NCBI RefSeq assembly: GCF_014805685.1
Contig: NC_060885.1
Location: forward strand, 15,402,132-15,466,131
DNA length: 64,000 bases
From: Silurus meridionalis
Lineage: Eukaryota > Chordata > Actinopteri > Siluriformes > Siluridae
Direction: 5' to 3'
The notes beneath the pieces were generated by a model. It did no database searches and was not told the DNA's origin. It saw nothing but the letters and a program-made list of their open reading frames with translations. Both the position numbers and the translations under genes were made by a program. Of this stretch, positions 15,079 through 28,302 are shown one piece after another. The stretch's first letter is position 1. The number at the start of each line of letters is the position of its first letter.

Positions 15079-16453
15079 CCAGGTACGTCAAAAATAATAA
15101 TCATCATATTTAAAAAACTAAGCAGATAAACTACTCTTTACTTTTTTAAAAACATAAAAGTTTTTATATATTAATATTGGTTCTGTTTCATATAATTTGT
15201 CAACAAAAATAAAAAAGATCACAGGTCAAAGAGGTTACAAAGTAGCTTGTATGGTATGTAATACTGATTTATACTGAAGGATCAACGGTTGGCACACAGG
15301 ACTTGTGATCTAGGCCTAATAAATAAAGGGCTACCAAAAATCACTTACGCAAGTATACAACTGTGTGCTGTCCAGTTCTCCCACACTGAAGCATTATTCA
15401 AATATAAAATATAATGTGCATATGATTTGTGGGTGTTCATATGTGTGTTTATGTGTGTGTAATTGTTCTATTGTCTATCAGAGCATAAGTTCACAGAAAC
15501 ACCTGGGCAGAAGCAAGGCATGATGGTACTTAGTTACTTAGATGGTACTTTTTTTGTTGTTTTTTGTTTATTTGTTTGTTTTTTGTTTTAATTTGAGAAT
15601 GTTTGCTATGTCTGACATATTTGCCACTTTGGAATGATCCATTTATATTGACTGAGGAGGGAGGGAGCATTTTAAGGTCGTTTGTGTGCTTTCAATAAAG
15701 CATTGTATTTTATTCCCCACTACATCTACCACATAGTTCATCAGCAGTCACTGGTTGATGACAGATAAGAGCAATGCTTTGTTTCTTCCATCTCCACTCT
15801 CAATAATGTGACTTACATTGTTGTAATAATGAACTTATGGTTGCCACAAAGCTCTTAACAGAAGCAAGGCAGTGATTGCTATGATAACACTTTTCTTTTC
15901 TTTTTTCGTATACATTTTCTGTTACATAAGAAATCCAATTTTATCTACCAATGGATCCAATTAGAAATACTTCTATACTGTTCATATGACATTGTATATG
16001 GTATCTGTAAACAGGAAAAGTGTTAGCCTCTGAATCCCATTTTACACGATTATTCTCATTTTCAACTGCTTTCATTACAAGGAGGTAGGTCTTTATTGTT
16101 GGCAACATAGAGAGCATCTTTCATCTCCCATGACAGAATTCTTGTTTAGGGGTTCTAGCATTCCCTCTCCTAATGAAACCCCATTCCCATATTTTTTTCT
16201 TTAGTTGTTGTTGTTGGTGTTGTTGTGCAAAGCTCTAACAGGGGAAACAGGACACCTGAAACCAGCATGAGGTGGAAAAGATACAAGACACTGGCTGCTG
16301 CACAATATTGTGCACTCTCTTTTCCAGTGCAAAAGACAGCAGAGATCTGGGCTCCTACAAAGCCAGGAACTCAGCATCAGATCCAGTCAAGGCAACGGTC
16401 AGGAGGCATCAAAGCTGCAGAGGGAAAACAGTGCACTGTTTAGCATAGAGTTC

Positions 16454-16456
<3 letters not shown>

Positions 16457-16512
<56 letters not shown>
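16457..16512. repeat. (TG)n microsatellite
   Basis: About 28 TG units. Confidence 0.97.
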
Positions 16513-16513
<1 letters not shown>

Positions 16514-17264
16514 ATGAACAGGGATATCATTTATCAGATTTATGACAGTTTCTGACAGAGTCTTACCTGTCCCAAAGCTTGACACTTCTACAGGAGGTGG
16601 TGCAGCAGCCAGCAGAGAGCAGAGCTGTGTGTGAAAAAATAAGTCAACAGTACAATACTGACAAAGCAAGAGTACACTGTAGCAGTAGTATCAGTGGCAG
16701 TAATCAATCAGCCATGAATCGTGGAAATTGCACAGAATTAGCATTCTTTAGTAATGTAAAATTAGTATATGAGGGATGTACATGTTATATTCACTAAGTA
16801 GGCAATGATTAAGTCTATGTATGTAGTGACCTAAACTCAGGACCAGCTGGCAAAAATAGGCTTTTAAGGATAAGACCATCCCCTGTTTAAAATAGATCAT
16901 TTATTCAATAAATCAATAAAGTAACAATAATAATAATTAAAACAAATGTATAATAATTGAAAGAAGAAGAAAAGAATAATATTTTTTTTCATCTATTTCA
17001 TTTTATTGTCTTTTAACAAAATCTTTAATGTGGACTATTATCTATTTTTGTAGATTCCAGAACAATGCAAACAAGTATACTCTGACAGGGATGCCTTCAC
17101 CACCATCTAGTCCTTCCTGTTGCTAGATGTATGACAAAAATTTCTGTAACATATATTTTCAAAAGGGGCAAGGCTATTGAATTCATGGTATATTATATAT
17201 TTGACATTGCTTTGACACTCTTTGACTTAATTTCAAAATCTAATCAGTTAATCTTTATTACAAT

Positions 17265-18602
17265 GATAACGTCACTAGGCTACATATGTAACGTCTCTAG
17301 GTTATGACCGTAACCCTAGTTCCCCGAGGGAACGAGACGCTGCGTCGAAAACGCTTTGGGAACGGCTTACGTTGTTCATGCTTTGAATCATGTGTATGTC
17401 GTGATGTCATTTTTAGGCGACGTCGTGCAAACCAGGTAGCTACAAAATGGGAGCGCGATGGGAGCGGCATCACCTTCTGAAAAAGGAAAATGGTAAGCGC
17501 TGCAGGGATGCAGGGAGTATGGCCCGTTGATACAGCTCTCGTTCTCTCAGGGAACGAGGGTTACATACGTAACCTAGTGACGTTCCCTTTTAGAAACTCG
17601 AGCTGCGCCGAAAACGCTTTGGGAACTAGTGTCCAATCATGCCACACTGACCAGTCCCTGCCTAGTGTGTCTGAGCACAACCTGCATGCAGGACAGAGGA
17701 GCTGGGAGTGGCTCTGATGTTGAGGTCATGGAACCAGACAAAGGTCAGCGGGGTGGACCAGCCTTAGAGGAGGGACAGCAGGTCTGTACACCACGGTCTG
17801 CCAACGAGGTGGAGACAAGCTCCTTTCTGGTGGATTCTCTCCAGAACTCCCAGGAGCAGCACAATAGCCCCGGCCATGTCTGCACCATGGCGTCCAGCCC
17901 CAATGTTTAAAGCATCTCCCCATAGAACCCTACTATATTCACATATAGCAAATGTGGGAAAAAGGTACTGGCCACATATGGGGTCTTCCAGAACCTAGAC
18001 ACCTCGGTGTGTAGTAGGCCCCGGAGCAGAGGCTGTGCCGCAGGACACAGGAAACGCTCATCCAGCTTGCTGGGAACGCGTTGCTTCCGCTACTCGTCAG
18101 GCCAAGCTATCTATAGCTTAGTGACGGCCCACATCACTAACTCCAGGAGCTCTCGAACAGCACAGGCTGTGAGAAGTCCATGGGCTCGCTAGCACCCGAA
18201 ACTTCTATTCGGAGGAGGAAGAGATCCGGAGCTTCACATCACACGCACCGGAAGAAAGGACCGCCAAAACAAGTGCCCAGCAGGAGAGGCTGGAGAGGAC
18301 TTATCCGTCATTCATGCCTTCTGCTAGGTCGGCCTGGGAGCCCCATGACCTCCAGCACCACTTCCCCTCGGTGAGAGTGATCTCTGAAGAGTGAGGATAG
18401 CCGATTAAGCATGCTCCACTTACAAGCAAACAACACAAAGCTCATGTGTGTGTGTGTGTGTGTGTGTCCGTAATAAAATGGGGGGGACACACATGCATCA
18501 AGACTGCCTATTGGCCAGATTTAACATGTGATTCAGAGCGTGAACAACGCAAGGCGTTCCCAAAGCATTTTCGACGCAGCTCGAGTGTCTGAAAGGGAAC
18601 TC
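17265..18602 (-). mobile_element. DIRS-related repeat, copy 1 (non-coding)
   Basis: Its left part shares long stretches with copy 2 and the end of copy 3, including the gggaacgagacgctgcgtcg and cgctttgggaac motifs and the accagtccctgcctagtgtg block. The gctttgggaac motif occurs twice directly (about 17353 and 17617) and once inverted near 18557, as in copy 2. The middle has no recognisable recombinase or reverse transcriptase, so this is a deleted or non-autonomous derivative. It contrasts sharply in GC and CpG with its AT-rich surroundings. Confidence 0.7.
18445..18468. repeat. (TG)n microsatellite inside DIRS copy 1
   Basis: About 12 TG units. Confidence 0.95.
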
Positions 18603-20029
18603 CACAGTAATTCTACACACATAAATGCAGAGTCTCAACAAGACAGCATTTTTTCATACCTGATGCACTCAAGAAACAATCAGTAATGGCTTTGCTTGTC
18701 TTTCAGACAGTGTTTTTGTGTATATGCTGCAAGCCTTAGTCTTTAATGCCTCATAATAGTAATTTCAGTTACTGAAAGGTAATGTACATTTTTAAGTTTA
18801 AATCCAGTGACCAGCTATTACTCCTACACTTGCATTTGCTGTTTACTTGGCAGTTGAGGACTGTGCGCTGCAATTTTTAACCCTGGATGCATGCAGTGGA
18901 ATATTGCCAAACAAGACAGCATGTATGACTCTAATTAAGCTCGTTCACAACCTGTCTGAGTACTTTCTCTACCATACCCACTTTAACCCCCCTCAGTTTT
19001 AAAGCTACAGTGGGCCAAACCACCCACATATCTGACACTGTCAGCATTGTCACAGTTCTCTTCCTCATCCAGACCAATTGAAATTACTTGAGTTTTTTGT
19101 TTTAAATTGAGTACAGCGTTTAGTAGTGATACGAATGGCAAAGCGTTTGGCTAAAACAACTTTTTTCTTTGCGCAGTCATACATTTTCTTTGTGAGTCCA
19201 CAGAGCTATGGTGGAAATGGCTTTTTATATTCCCGCTGGTCCTTTCACTGTGTCTGTGTCTGATGTAAAACCAAGCTGGGAGACAATATGTGCAGTATCT
19301 GTCTTTATTAAGGCTTATATAGCAGGATGTCCTGAAGTTTCACTGCCATATAGCTTTAAGGTTTCCTAACTCTTATGCCACCAAATTCAGCTCATCAACT
19401 AAGTGTTATTAATTCATTCAGAAATTAGGGCAGGACCAGGGACATCTTTAAAATGTGCAGTCCCCGGACTGTAATATGTTCTGTAATTTGTAATTGTACA
19501 TGCAAAAACAATACTGCACTGACTTGCCCCTGAAAAATACATGGTTTAAAGGCACAAACAATTAACAATGAGTTTTAAAAATCCCATGCTTATGCTAGTC
19601 TGGTTTTTATAGTTATATGGTTTGCACTGTTTAGATCTTACATAACTTACAATCCTGTGCTATATATAAATAATTTAAATATTGCATCATGTTCTGTCAA
19701 TCTGTTTTGAAGAGGTATATTCAACACACAAAGCAGATTACAGTTATGTAGCAAAACAACTCGTTAAGCAATTGGTAATCTTGACTTGCCTGGAAATGCA
19801 AATAACATTTCCTAATTGCATAAACATTAATTATGATATGGTTTAAAATTAGAAAAACACTCTTCTAATGAGTTTATTTTTTACAATATCATAGTATTTC
19901 ATAAAGGTAATGCAAGCATTCTGCTATGAATTGTAACACTAATTCTATGCAGCAGAGAATATTAAAAATAATATAAGCTAAAATGAGAATGGTAAATTTA
20001 GTATCTCTCTCTCTAAGCCTACCAGTTTG

Positions 20030-20790
20030 GACACACCTTCTCACCTTGTCCTGTAAGAAAACAAACTAATTGCAAACTAGATGGGATGGCATGCCACAGC
20101 AAAATGCTGTTGTAGCCATGCTGGTTAACTTTACCCTCAATTTTGACTAAATCACCAACAGTGTCACTAGCAAAGCACCCACAACCCCTATGTAAGTCTA
20201 ACAGAGAGAGTCTCTTCTAACAAGCAGAAAAGACATGGCCCAAGCAAGATTCTTTGACTTGCTTTTCTACCAAAGTTATGTTTTCTTTTCCACAGTTCCA
20301 CCATGAAGGCCAGACTCACACAGTCTCCTCTGAACAGTGAATATTGAAATATATATCCGAGAAGCATTTATGTAAATCAGCGGTTCCTGAGGCTGGAAAT
20401 TCTAATAAACGTATCCTCTGCAGCAGAGGTAGCTCTTGGTCTTCCTTTCCTTCGATGGTCCTGATGAGAGCTTGTTTCAGCATAGCATTTGATAGTTTCA
20501 AAGACTGTTCTTAGGGATACATTTAAGTTATTCAGATTTTTCAGATGGAGCTTTATTTCTTAAAGTGATGATAGACTGTCTTTTCTCTGTATTTAACTGA
20601 GTGTTTCTTGCCATAATGGATTTGTACCATAGTTGGAGTAGCACTAAACTAGCTATTGACTCTGTACTTACCCTTTCCTCTGCGCAACATAACATATAGT
20701 CTACACTGATGTCTATTTAAAAAAAGCAAAAAAAAATCACAAATTTAACTCTGGACAAGGCACACCTGTGAATTGAAAACTAGATGACTA
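20030..20790 (-). pseudogene. Tc1-like transposase fossil
   Basis: Minus-strand frames give scattered matches to a Tc1/mariner transposase: KRQSIITLR near 20565, a SAAEDKFIRV-like stretch near 20420, then TVQRRLCESGLHGG near 20320, LAWA near 20235 and GCFASDTVGDLVKIEGKVNQ with HGYNSI and HAIPSSLQL near 20070-20190. Stops, frameshifts and a deletion between the last two blocks (where the catalytic core should be) make it dead. The outer edge has ggacaaggcacacctgtgaa, typical of this family. Confidence 0.85.
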
Positions 20791-21257
20791 GCTCATCAAA
20801 TCTAATGGTAGTTTCTTTAGACAATCTAAATTGTAAAACATATTCTGTGTACTTACTGTGACCCAAACTCACCCATTTATTCTTGCCAAACATTGTGGCA
20901 AATCATACTGATAATTTTGTCTGTGTCAAACCATTTGCTTGTTTAATTAATTACACTTTTGGATTGTCTGTTGGCTAAACTGTAATTTTACTACTCTGAC
21001 TAATGACATTGCAATGGTTTGTGATTTTGCTCAAAATTTGTTTTAAAGCCTCTTCCTCTATTTGAATTAGGTCTGCCACAAAAGTTAGTGTGCTAGTGAT
21101 ATTATTTTATTCTATTAGAGGTTTTCTTCTTCTGTGATACTCCACATTCTCATATAATCAGAAGCAGATTAAGGTTCAGTTTAAAGAATGTAATCATACA
21201 ATCATTTTGTCAAAAATATAGATCATCTCATCTAAGGACATCACTCTTTATGATATG

Positions 21258-21259
<2 letters not shown>

Positions 21260-21307
<48 letters not shown>
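21260..21307. repeat. (TA)n microsatellite
   Basis: About 24 TA units. Confidence 0.97.
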
Positions 21308-21309
<2 letters not shown>

Positions 21310-21630
21310 TAAAGAAACAGAGTTCAGCATGTGGAGATAAATGATGGTATTTAGTCTCTGGCTTTCCTACAGTATGTGCTACATGTGTTGTTAGCTCTAA
21401 TGAAACACCCCTGATCTCACATTGAGTGTGCCTTATTCTGAACTTATTCTGAAGTTTCTCAGAATACTTCACACCCACCCACATGCACACCAGGGTACTG
21501 ACATATGTAGCAGCATGTTCTGTCAGATTTTGAGCCATATAGCAATGTATTATTCATTAGCATGTATGACTGAGATAGAACAGGGCTGTTTTGCCAGATG
21601 GAAAATACACACTAGTAGTTTTTAATCAAC

Positions 21631-21632
<2 letters not shown>

Positions 21633-21681
<49 letters not shown>
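21633..21681. repeat. (TG)n microsatellite
   Basis: About 24 TG units. Confidence 0.97.
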
Positions 21682-21684
<3 letters not shown>

Positions 21685-22891
21685 TGCAGAGTAAGACTCC
21701 GAATCTTACCCTTTTTTTTGCATTCCTCCTTGTTTTCGACAATCACTATAATGAGAAGACTCATTTTTTTCATCCACTGTCTCTGCTACTATAATCTATC
21801 CTGTTCTCTCCAGGTGCTCCAGACTCCTCCTGTTCTCATCAGAGACAGTAGAAGGCTTCCTGTTGACCTTCACAAGGGCATCCACTGGGTCACTCAATAA
21901 ACAAACACATAAGCTCTTCTAGCTGTGCTGAACTCTATCTTGGGCCTTCCCACAGGGCCAGGTGAATGAAAAAGCATGAATATTCTTGTGGGAGGGCAAG
22001 TAACCAAGCAGAAACACACAACATTGTTACTTATTCCCACTGATTCCTGTGGGTCAGATTATTCTTCCTTCAAGCAAACCAGGCTAGCACTCAGCTAGCA
22101 CTCCTATTATTTCAGCAAATGTTATTTAGAAGGCTGAGTAAACATCTGAATTGGGAACTGATGAGTTAGGCCCACTGGCATCAGTTTTGGTAAAACTAAG
22201 CAAATATTGTGCTAATTATATGCTAATGCTAACTAATGTTAGATAAATACAACAATGCAATTTATATTTAGTGACTGAATAGGCAATACATACAGGCTTT
22301 CCAGGCAGAAAAGTGATTATCTTTCTCCTAACAAACATTATATGAACACATTTTCTGAACAGACAAAGAAGCAAGATGAGAAAAGGGAAAATGTGAGAAA
22401 TGCATGCATGTAAAGTCTGTTCAACTTAATTCTAAGGCCAGATTTTTGGTGTAATTTTATAGCTTGTTGCTTTTAAATGAATCGATGTAACTTAAAAAAA
22501 AGCAGTAAAAAAAAAAAAGGCGCTCCTCTGCTAATGACAATACAATATATCTAGTACATCAAAGAGCAAACACACATACAAACACATAATCAGAGGCATA
22601 TCAGACACATCATTATATAAGTGAAAGGTCTGCTCAGAAAGGATCACAGGTCGTTTTTTTGCTGCAAAGAACAAAGGATGGAAACATCTGTTATCCCAGA
22701 CTTGCTTCTGTACACCTTCCGCTGACACTGAAAACTTTAATAGGATATAATTACATAAAACCTTCCTATGGTAAAACTCTAAACATGACTTTTACATTTT
22801 TCTTGCAAAAAACACTCCAGTGACAACAGGCAAGCATGCAACAACAGGTTAAAATGTGTGCATGCATATTAATGTATTAAATATCTTTAGC

Positions 22892-22924
22892 AAAAAATAA
22901 AATAATAAAATAAAATAAAATAAA
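22892..22924. repeat. (TAAAA)n microsatellite
   Basis: A short run of AAAAT/TAAAA units. Confidence 0.85.
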
Positions 22925-24010
22925 CGGGTGTATTTGGCTTCAAAGTAAAAATGCTAATGGAGAGAAGCAGCTGTTGGCCTACTTTACAAGCCAACATTTA
23001 AAGAAATGCCTGACCGTTCTCTGTAGAGTACTTAGCACCCTGCCTGTGGAGAAGTAAACTGAAAACCTTAAGCCCTCCTCTCTCTACTGCCATCCTCCTT
23101 GGTTCTTCTGGCTATCCCATGATGCCTCACTTAATGAGATTCTCTCCACAAAAATATAGACACTGTTTTTCCAAGCAATAAAAGTGGGAGAGTATTTCTT
23201 TTTAATATTGCTATTTCATATTGGAGTTTTTCCCTGTTTGTGATACTTTAGTGGAACTCGGTGCACAAATAAGTTTAAAATGCCAAATAAAATTAAAATA
23301 AAAAATGACTAAAAGAGTATTTTCTAAAAAATCTAATGGCTTGTAGCTTATGGTTGAGTCTCCTCTCAGGAAATTAAATTATCTCATAAACAGCCAAAAC
23401 TGAGTATTTTGGTGAAATATTTTCACCTGAAATTGGGCAGTATTACTAATCACAGAGAGGAATGGGAAATGCTTTGCTGTAGAGGAAGTGGTATTACTCT
23501 TAGTTAGTCTTAAAAACTGGTCAAGAAAAGCACCCATACATCGTTAGAGAAAGGACTGAGGTCTGACTGAACCCAGCTTCCAGAACCAGCCACTGCCATC
23601 CTTCTCTACTCCATTACAGCAATCATCTGATCTGATTCTTTTTCTGAAATAGTTGACCACAATTTAAACATGGGATTTCATAACAACAAGGTCATTAAGA
23701 AAGTATTAGATAAGAATTCTTTGCTCACTTAGTGCAAAGCGTACATTCCTTCAGCAAACTCATGAGCAGCCCTGAAGCACATAAGCAATGTGATTTACAA
23801 TAAAAGTAATTTGCTGTTACTGCTCGAATGACACTGCTAGTCAAACTGAAGTGGATGCCACTTTACAACAGATGCTGAGGGCTTTTTGTACAGGGTGAAT
23901 TGACTCTTGTGGACGCTGATCTAAACTGCTAAGAAAAGCTGTGTTGCAAACGTGTTCATCAATATGGAATGGTACTACACTCTGCAGAATATTGTGAAGT
24001 GTAAACTGTG

Positions 24011-24012
<2 letters not shown>

Positions 24013-24064
<52 letters not shown>

Positions 24065-24077
24065 CTTGTGTGTGTGT
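24013..24077. repeat. (GT)n microsatellite
   Basis: GT run with a ccttgt interruption near its right end. Confidence 0.95.
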
Positions 24078-24310
24078 CCTTTGTGATGTGGTGTTGGGCA
24101 AATGGTACACATATAAGTTACAGAGAAAGATTACATTTAAAAAAATGTAAGACATACTGTATAAGCTCATGTTACACAGCAAGGTCCAGTTTGCTTTCAA
24201 GGGACAAATACCATGCATTTGTTTTTTCAGCTAAAGCAGCCCTCAGACCAATCCAATATAAAATTCACCCTGCAGAAAAGTCAATTTACTGAAAGGTGAA
24301 CAGACATTTT

Positions 24311-24486
24311 CAACATTTATGTTATTTTGCAGATGCCATTATTCAGAGTGACTTACAATTACCTCATTAATACAACTTAGCAGTTAAAGATTAAGGGCTT
24401 GCAGCAGTGGCATATTGGTGGTGCTGCGATGTGAAATCACAACCTTCTGATCAGAAGGCAAACATTATAATAATTAAGCTACTCTT
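24311..24486 (-). mobile_element. LINE/SINE 3'-tail related repeat, antisense
   Basis: The stretch with gcagatgccattattcagag and tgacttacaatt, followed by a ggtggtgctg and accttctgatcag block, resembles a very common fish repeat whose consensus reads as the antisense of a LINE/SINE tail. It is 75-80% preserved by eye and has no coding capacity. Confidence 0.6.
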
Positions 24487-24553
24487 TTCCCACAACTAAT
24501 ATGATAGATCCAGTAGCAGTAGTTTCTAGTAGCGGTAACTTTCCCTCCTTGCT

Positions 24554-25171
24554 GACTATATGTATCTAAAGCCATGCAAAGGGTGGTCAAAACCGCCCAA
24601 CGGATCACTGGCACCCAACTACCTGCCATTGAACACCTTCACCACAGCAGATTTCTGCTCAGAGCTCACAACATTATCAAGGACTCTTCACATCCCAGTC
24701 ATAAACTGTTTAACCTCCTTTCATCAAGAAGGAGATACAGAAACTTACACACCAGAACCAGCAGATTCAGGGACAGCTTTTTTCCATCCACCATCACACT
24801 ACTGAGCTCTACACTACACCACTAGATCACTACAAAACAAACACAAAACAAAACACTGTATATAACCTCTGTACTATATATCTTATAACCTTTCACTTCT
24901 GCACATTCCTCTTCAATGCCATAGCCTTAGAACCAATTGTCTGTACTTCTTAATGATGTCCACACATCTCTGCACTGCTATAGCCTTTTTTTATTCACTG
25001 TACATATGCTTACATATATATCACATGCTGTAAATATGCTACATATTTATCTGCACTATTTGCACGATTGCTACATTTTGCACTTCTGGTAGATGCCAAA
25101 CTGCATTTCGTTGCTGTGTACCTGTACTATGCAATGACAATAAAGTTGTATCTATCTACCTATCTATCTAC
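24554..25171 (+). mobile_element. L2-type LINE, 5'-truncated 3' end
   Basis: The frame 24574-24825 encodes the end of a non-LTR reverse-transcriptase protein (MQRVVKTAQRITGTQLPA, then IIKDSSHPSHKLFNLLSSRR and RDSFFPSTITLL). It is followed by an untranslated tail ending gcaatgacaataaagttgta and a (TATC)n microsatellite, the typical L2 3' end. The upstream endonuclease and RT core are absent. Confidence 0.85.
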
Positions 25172-27954
25172 GTAGGAGAGTTCCAAAAACCATGGTCTTG
25201 TAAGCCAAAAAAAAAAAAAAACGCAAGACTGTTGTCTCTTTGTTGTCATTTAAAGCAATAGAGCTGCTATTTTTAGGTAGTGGCAATTTAAATTGTAGAA
25301 TAAACAACATTTTAGAATTGTTATATATTTAAAACAAATATTTTATCTTGAAATCCAATTCTTAGGAAAAATTCATTATAAAGTTATATATGCTAGCCCA
25401 TATAAAGTCCATGCTAGCTCGATTGCATGCTCTCATTACACCAACAAAGAGAACGTACCAAAAACTTAAAGAAAAGAAATAATTTTACTTTTCTTTCAAT
25501 TTGTTTGAATAATATACTGTGTAATGATTCTAGTTATTAAATTCAAGACAAATGCAAAAGAAAAGCATTTTTATTAGTGCTCCCAGACTGCTGGTCCCCA
25601 CTGTATATCTGGGCAAAACCAACACTACCACTATATTTGCAAAATCCTATTAGCCATTAAATGTAAAACAAAAAATAAATGGAATATGTGCTTTACCCTG
25701 ACTGGGATAGAAAGCTTTTATTTACTTCAGCACCAGCTTCAGCTTTGAAAAATGACATTCAAGTGTGTCTCCAATGTTCATTAATTACAACCCTTTAGAG
25801 AAAACCCAGTAGGTTTTGTGCAATCCTATTTTATAATTAAACTATTTATTTACCTACAGAGCTTAAATTATGTTTTTAGGCAGTTTTAATAATCTAATAG
25901 GTTTAATAGATAGTTGTAATACTCTAATATCTGTTTAATACTCTAGCATATTTAAAATGATCCACTTTTTCCACTTTATTGTGAATACAGTTTTGGTCAC
26001 TTGAGCTTAATATTTGGCTAAAGATAACTTTTATAAAAAAGTTACATCTCTTTTCGTACAGTTCTAGACAGCTTTTTTTTTTTTACTTCTTCATAGCATG
26101 GACATGGGCTAGACTACAGAGCAGATATGTACTTTGCTAATTGTACAAGAATTATATGGAACACTAAGCTGTTTGCTTGATATTTAAACATTTCTACAGA
26201 ATGCAATAAATCTTTAGATTAACCAATACATGTGCTATCTGTAATGCTGATAGGATGGACCTGTTCCATTTGCTTACTAGGATTTTTGTGTTAAATGTTG
26301 GCACCACTACTTAAAACTTATTAATCTTTTCCTACCTTTACTATGTACACACAGCTTTAACAAGCCTATAAGAAAAGACGACGCATTGCAGATGCAGCTG
26401 CACAGAACAGAGAAGAAATTCCAAGCACTGGGACAGTGAAGGATATAATATTGTCTTTCATACTCAGTCGATCTCATTGCTTTTTGGAGAGACGTTTGTG
26501 TTCCTATAACCACCTTAACAACACTGTAATTGCTGCAGACTTCTGATGCTTTGAATCATTTATGAACGTAAAATGAAAGAGGATCATTTGGGCGAGAAGG
26601 CTGCATTTGAAATTCAGTCTGCATATGAGGTCAAAGTCATGTGCACAGATGATAATATAGGATAAACTGTTTATGTTGATGGGAATTCACAAAGTAATGC
26701 CAGCAGGCTCCTGCCACTGTGACAACTGCTCTGTCTTATGCTTGTTCCCTCTGTCCAGAGCAGCTCTCATCTGCATAAAAAATTTCATTTATTTTAATTG
26801 CCTTGGCAATAACCTAGCTCGCTCCTCAATTTCCTTCAGCCAAAATGCCTCACTTCTCACTCCTCAGCAGAGACTGTGGTAGATGGTGGTGCTGACTCGT
26901 CCATCCAGCTGAGCTATGCACTGTGCCTCAGGACCTCTGGGCCTCTGGGCAGATTTTGCAATGGTTTCTGTACACCACACCTAAATTTCATAAGAATAGT
27001 TTTTGCATGTTTTACATCCGTGTACATGAAAGTTGATATTGGATAACGTTAAAAGATTTAGATTTAGAAAAAGAAAAATCCTGGCTTACATATACATGCA
27101 GTACACTAACAATCGCACACACACAAATGTGAGTCACAAACTGCAGTTTTGTAGAGAGTTGTGTGGCTGAGTTTGAGCTGAAGCAATTTAAAAACTTTTA
27201 GCATGCATATATATTGGCGATATACAGTGCAACATGTTTTATGTTTTTAAGACATCATCAAAATGCTTATTGAAATGATAATAAATAAAATATGCTGTTG
27301 CAAATAAGTCTTTCCACATATGCTTTCTTTCATTAACATTAGTCTAAAACAGGTCCATCATTTTGCTTATTTTAAATCTTATCATGAACAAATAGACAGC
27401 ACATTTTTATTGTAAAAAATAGCATCTCTGTTCTTTCCTGTATGACTCTGTCCTTTCCTGCATGTCACTATTACAATATATTCACTTCAACACAAAAATC
27501 TGCAATGGCACAAAAAAGGGGCATGCCTAAACTCACTGCATTACTGGTTCCAGCTAAGTTATGCCAGCTCTCATGTTATTCTTAACAGCTGACGTTTCAC
27601 ACTTTTCTGACAACAAGCATCAAAATGTTCAGAAGGATGAACTCTGATTGCCTGTCCAGGTTTATTGCATTTTCAAAAAAAGATAATCAGGAAATTGTCT
27701 GTACTTGGTCATGCAAATTCACAAACAAGTTAGCTATAGGACATGTAAATTAATATCTTATTATTAACACATTACTGTATTATTATGTTCAGACAAGATT
27801 CTAGAGACTATATGTCTAAACAGATACCTAACCATTACACACATATGTGTTTTTTTCCCATACTGTTGCCATAAAGTTGGAAACAATTGGGTAGATTATT
27901 TTGTATGCTGTAGCACTGCTATTCCCGTTTACTGAACCCAAGAAGGCCAAACCT

Positions 27955-28258
27955 ATTATAGCATGATGATGTCCTGGTGCATAAACTGGGGAACATAAAG
28001 AAATGGTTTGCCAACACTGGAGTGAAAAAACCTGATTGGCCTGCACTGAGCTCTATCCTAAGACCTTCTTGTCTGACCTCACTAATGCTTGCACAAATCC
28101 CCACAGCTATGCTCCAAAATCTAGTAGAACACCCTCCCAGAAAAGTGGAGTTTATTATAACAGCAAAGGGGGACAAAATCAGAGGGAATTTGGTCAAGTG
28201 TCTAAAAGCATTTGGCCATACAGTCTATCATTAGGCATTACAGTTATGCCACACATAC
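27955..28258 (+). pseudogene. Tc1-like transposon 3' remnant with transposase C-terminus
   Basis: The plus strand encodes WFANTGVKKPDWPAL and, after a deletion of the PDLNPxEHLWDE region, QIPTAMLQNLVEHPPRKVE and the common 3' tail with aacagcaaagggggac and gcatttggccatacagt. Family copies usually end with a tail reading 'ttggccatatagtgta'. It is disrupted and followed by a CA microsatellite. Confidence 0.85.
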
Positions 28259-28262
28259 TATA

Positions 28263-28263
<1 letters not shown>

Positions 28264-28300
<37 letters not shown>

Positions 28301-28302
28301 AC
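28264..28302. repeat. (CA)n microsatellite
   Basis: CA run that begins just after the Tc1-like remnant tail. Confidence 0.95.

Larger units (their letters stand above)
11963..17264. other. AT-rich non-coding DNA, probable intron
   Basis: Contains only the microsatellites and the 14.8-kb repeat fragment listed. Several T- and A-rich runs occur around 13,800 and 14,100-14,700. No coding similarity recognised. Confidence 0.5.

Noticed and set aside
17490..18374. Several GC-rich open frames of 60-93 codons
   Set aside because: They lie within DIRS copy 1, overlap on both strands and match no recombinase or reverse transcriptase motif.
26307..26513. Minus-strand open frame with a Cys-rich stretch, checked as a possible ccdc85a exon
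   Set aside because: No similarity to the CCDC85A C-terminal coiled coil or tail.
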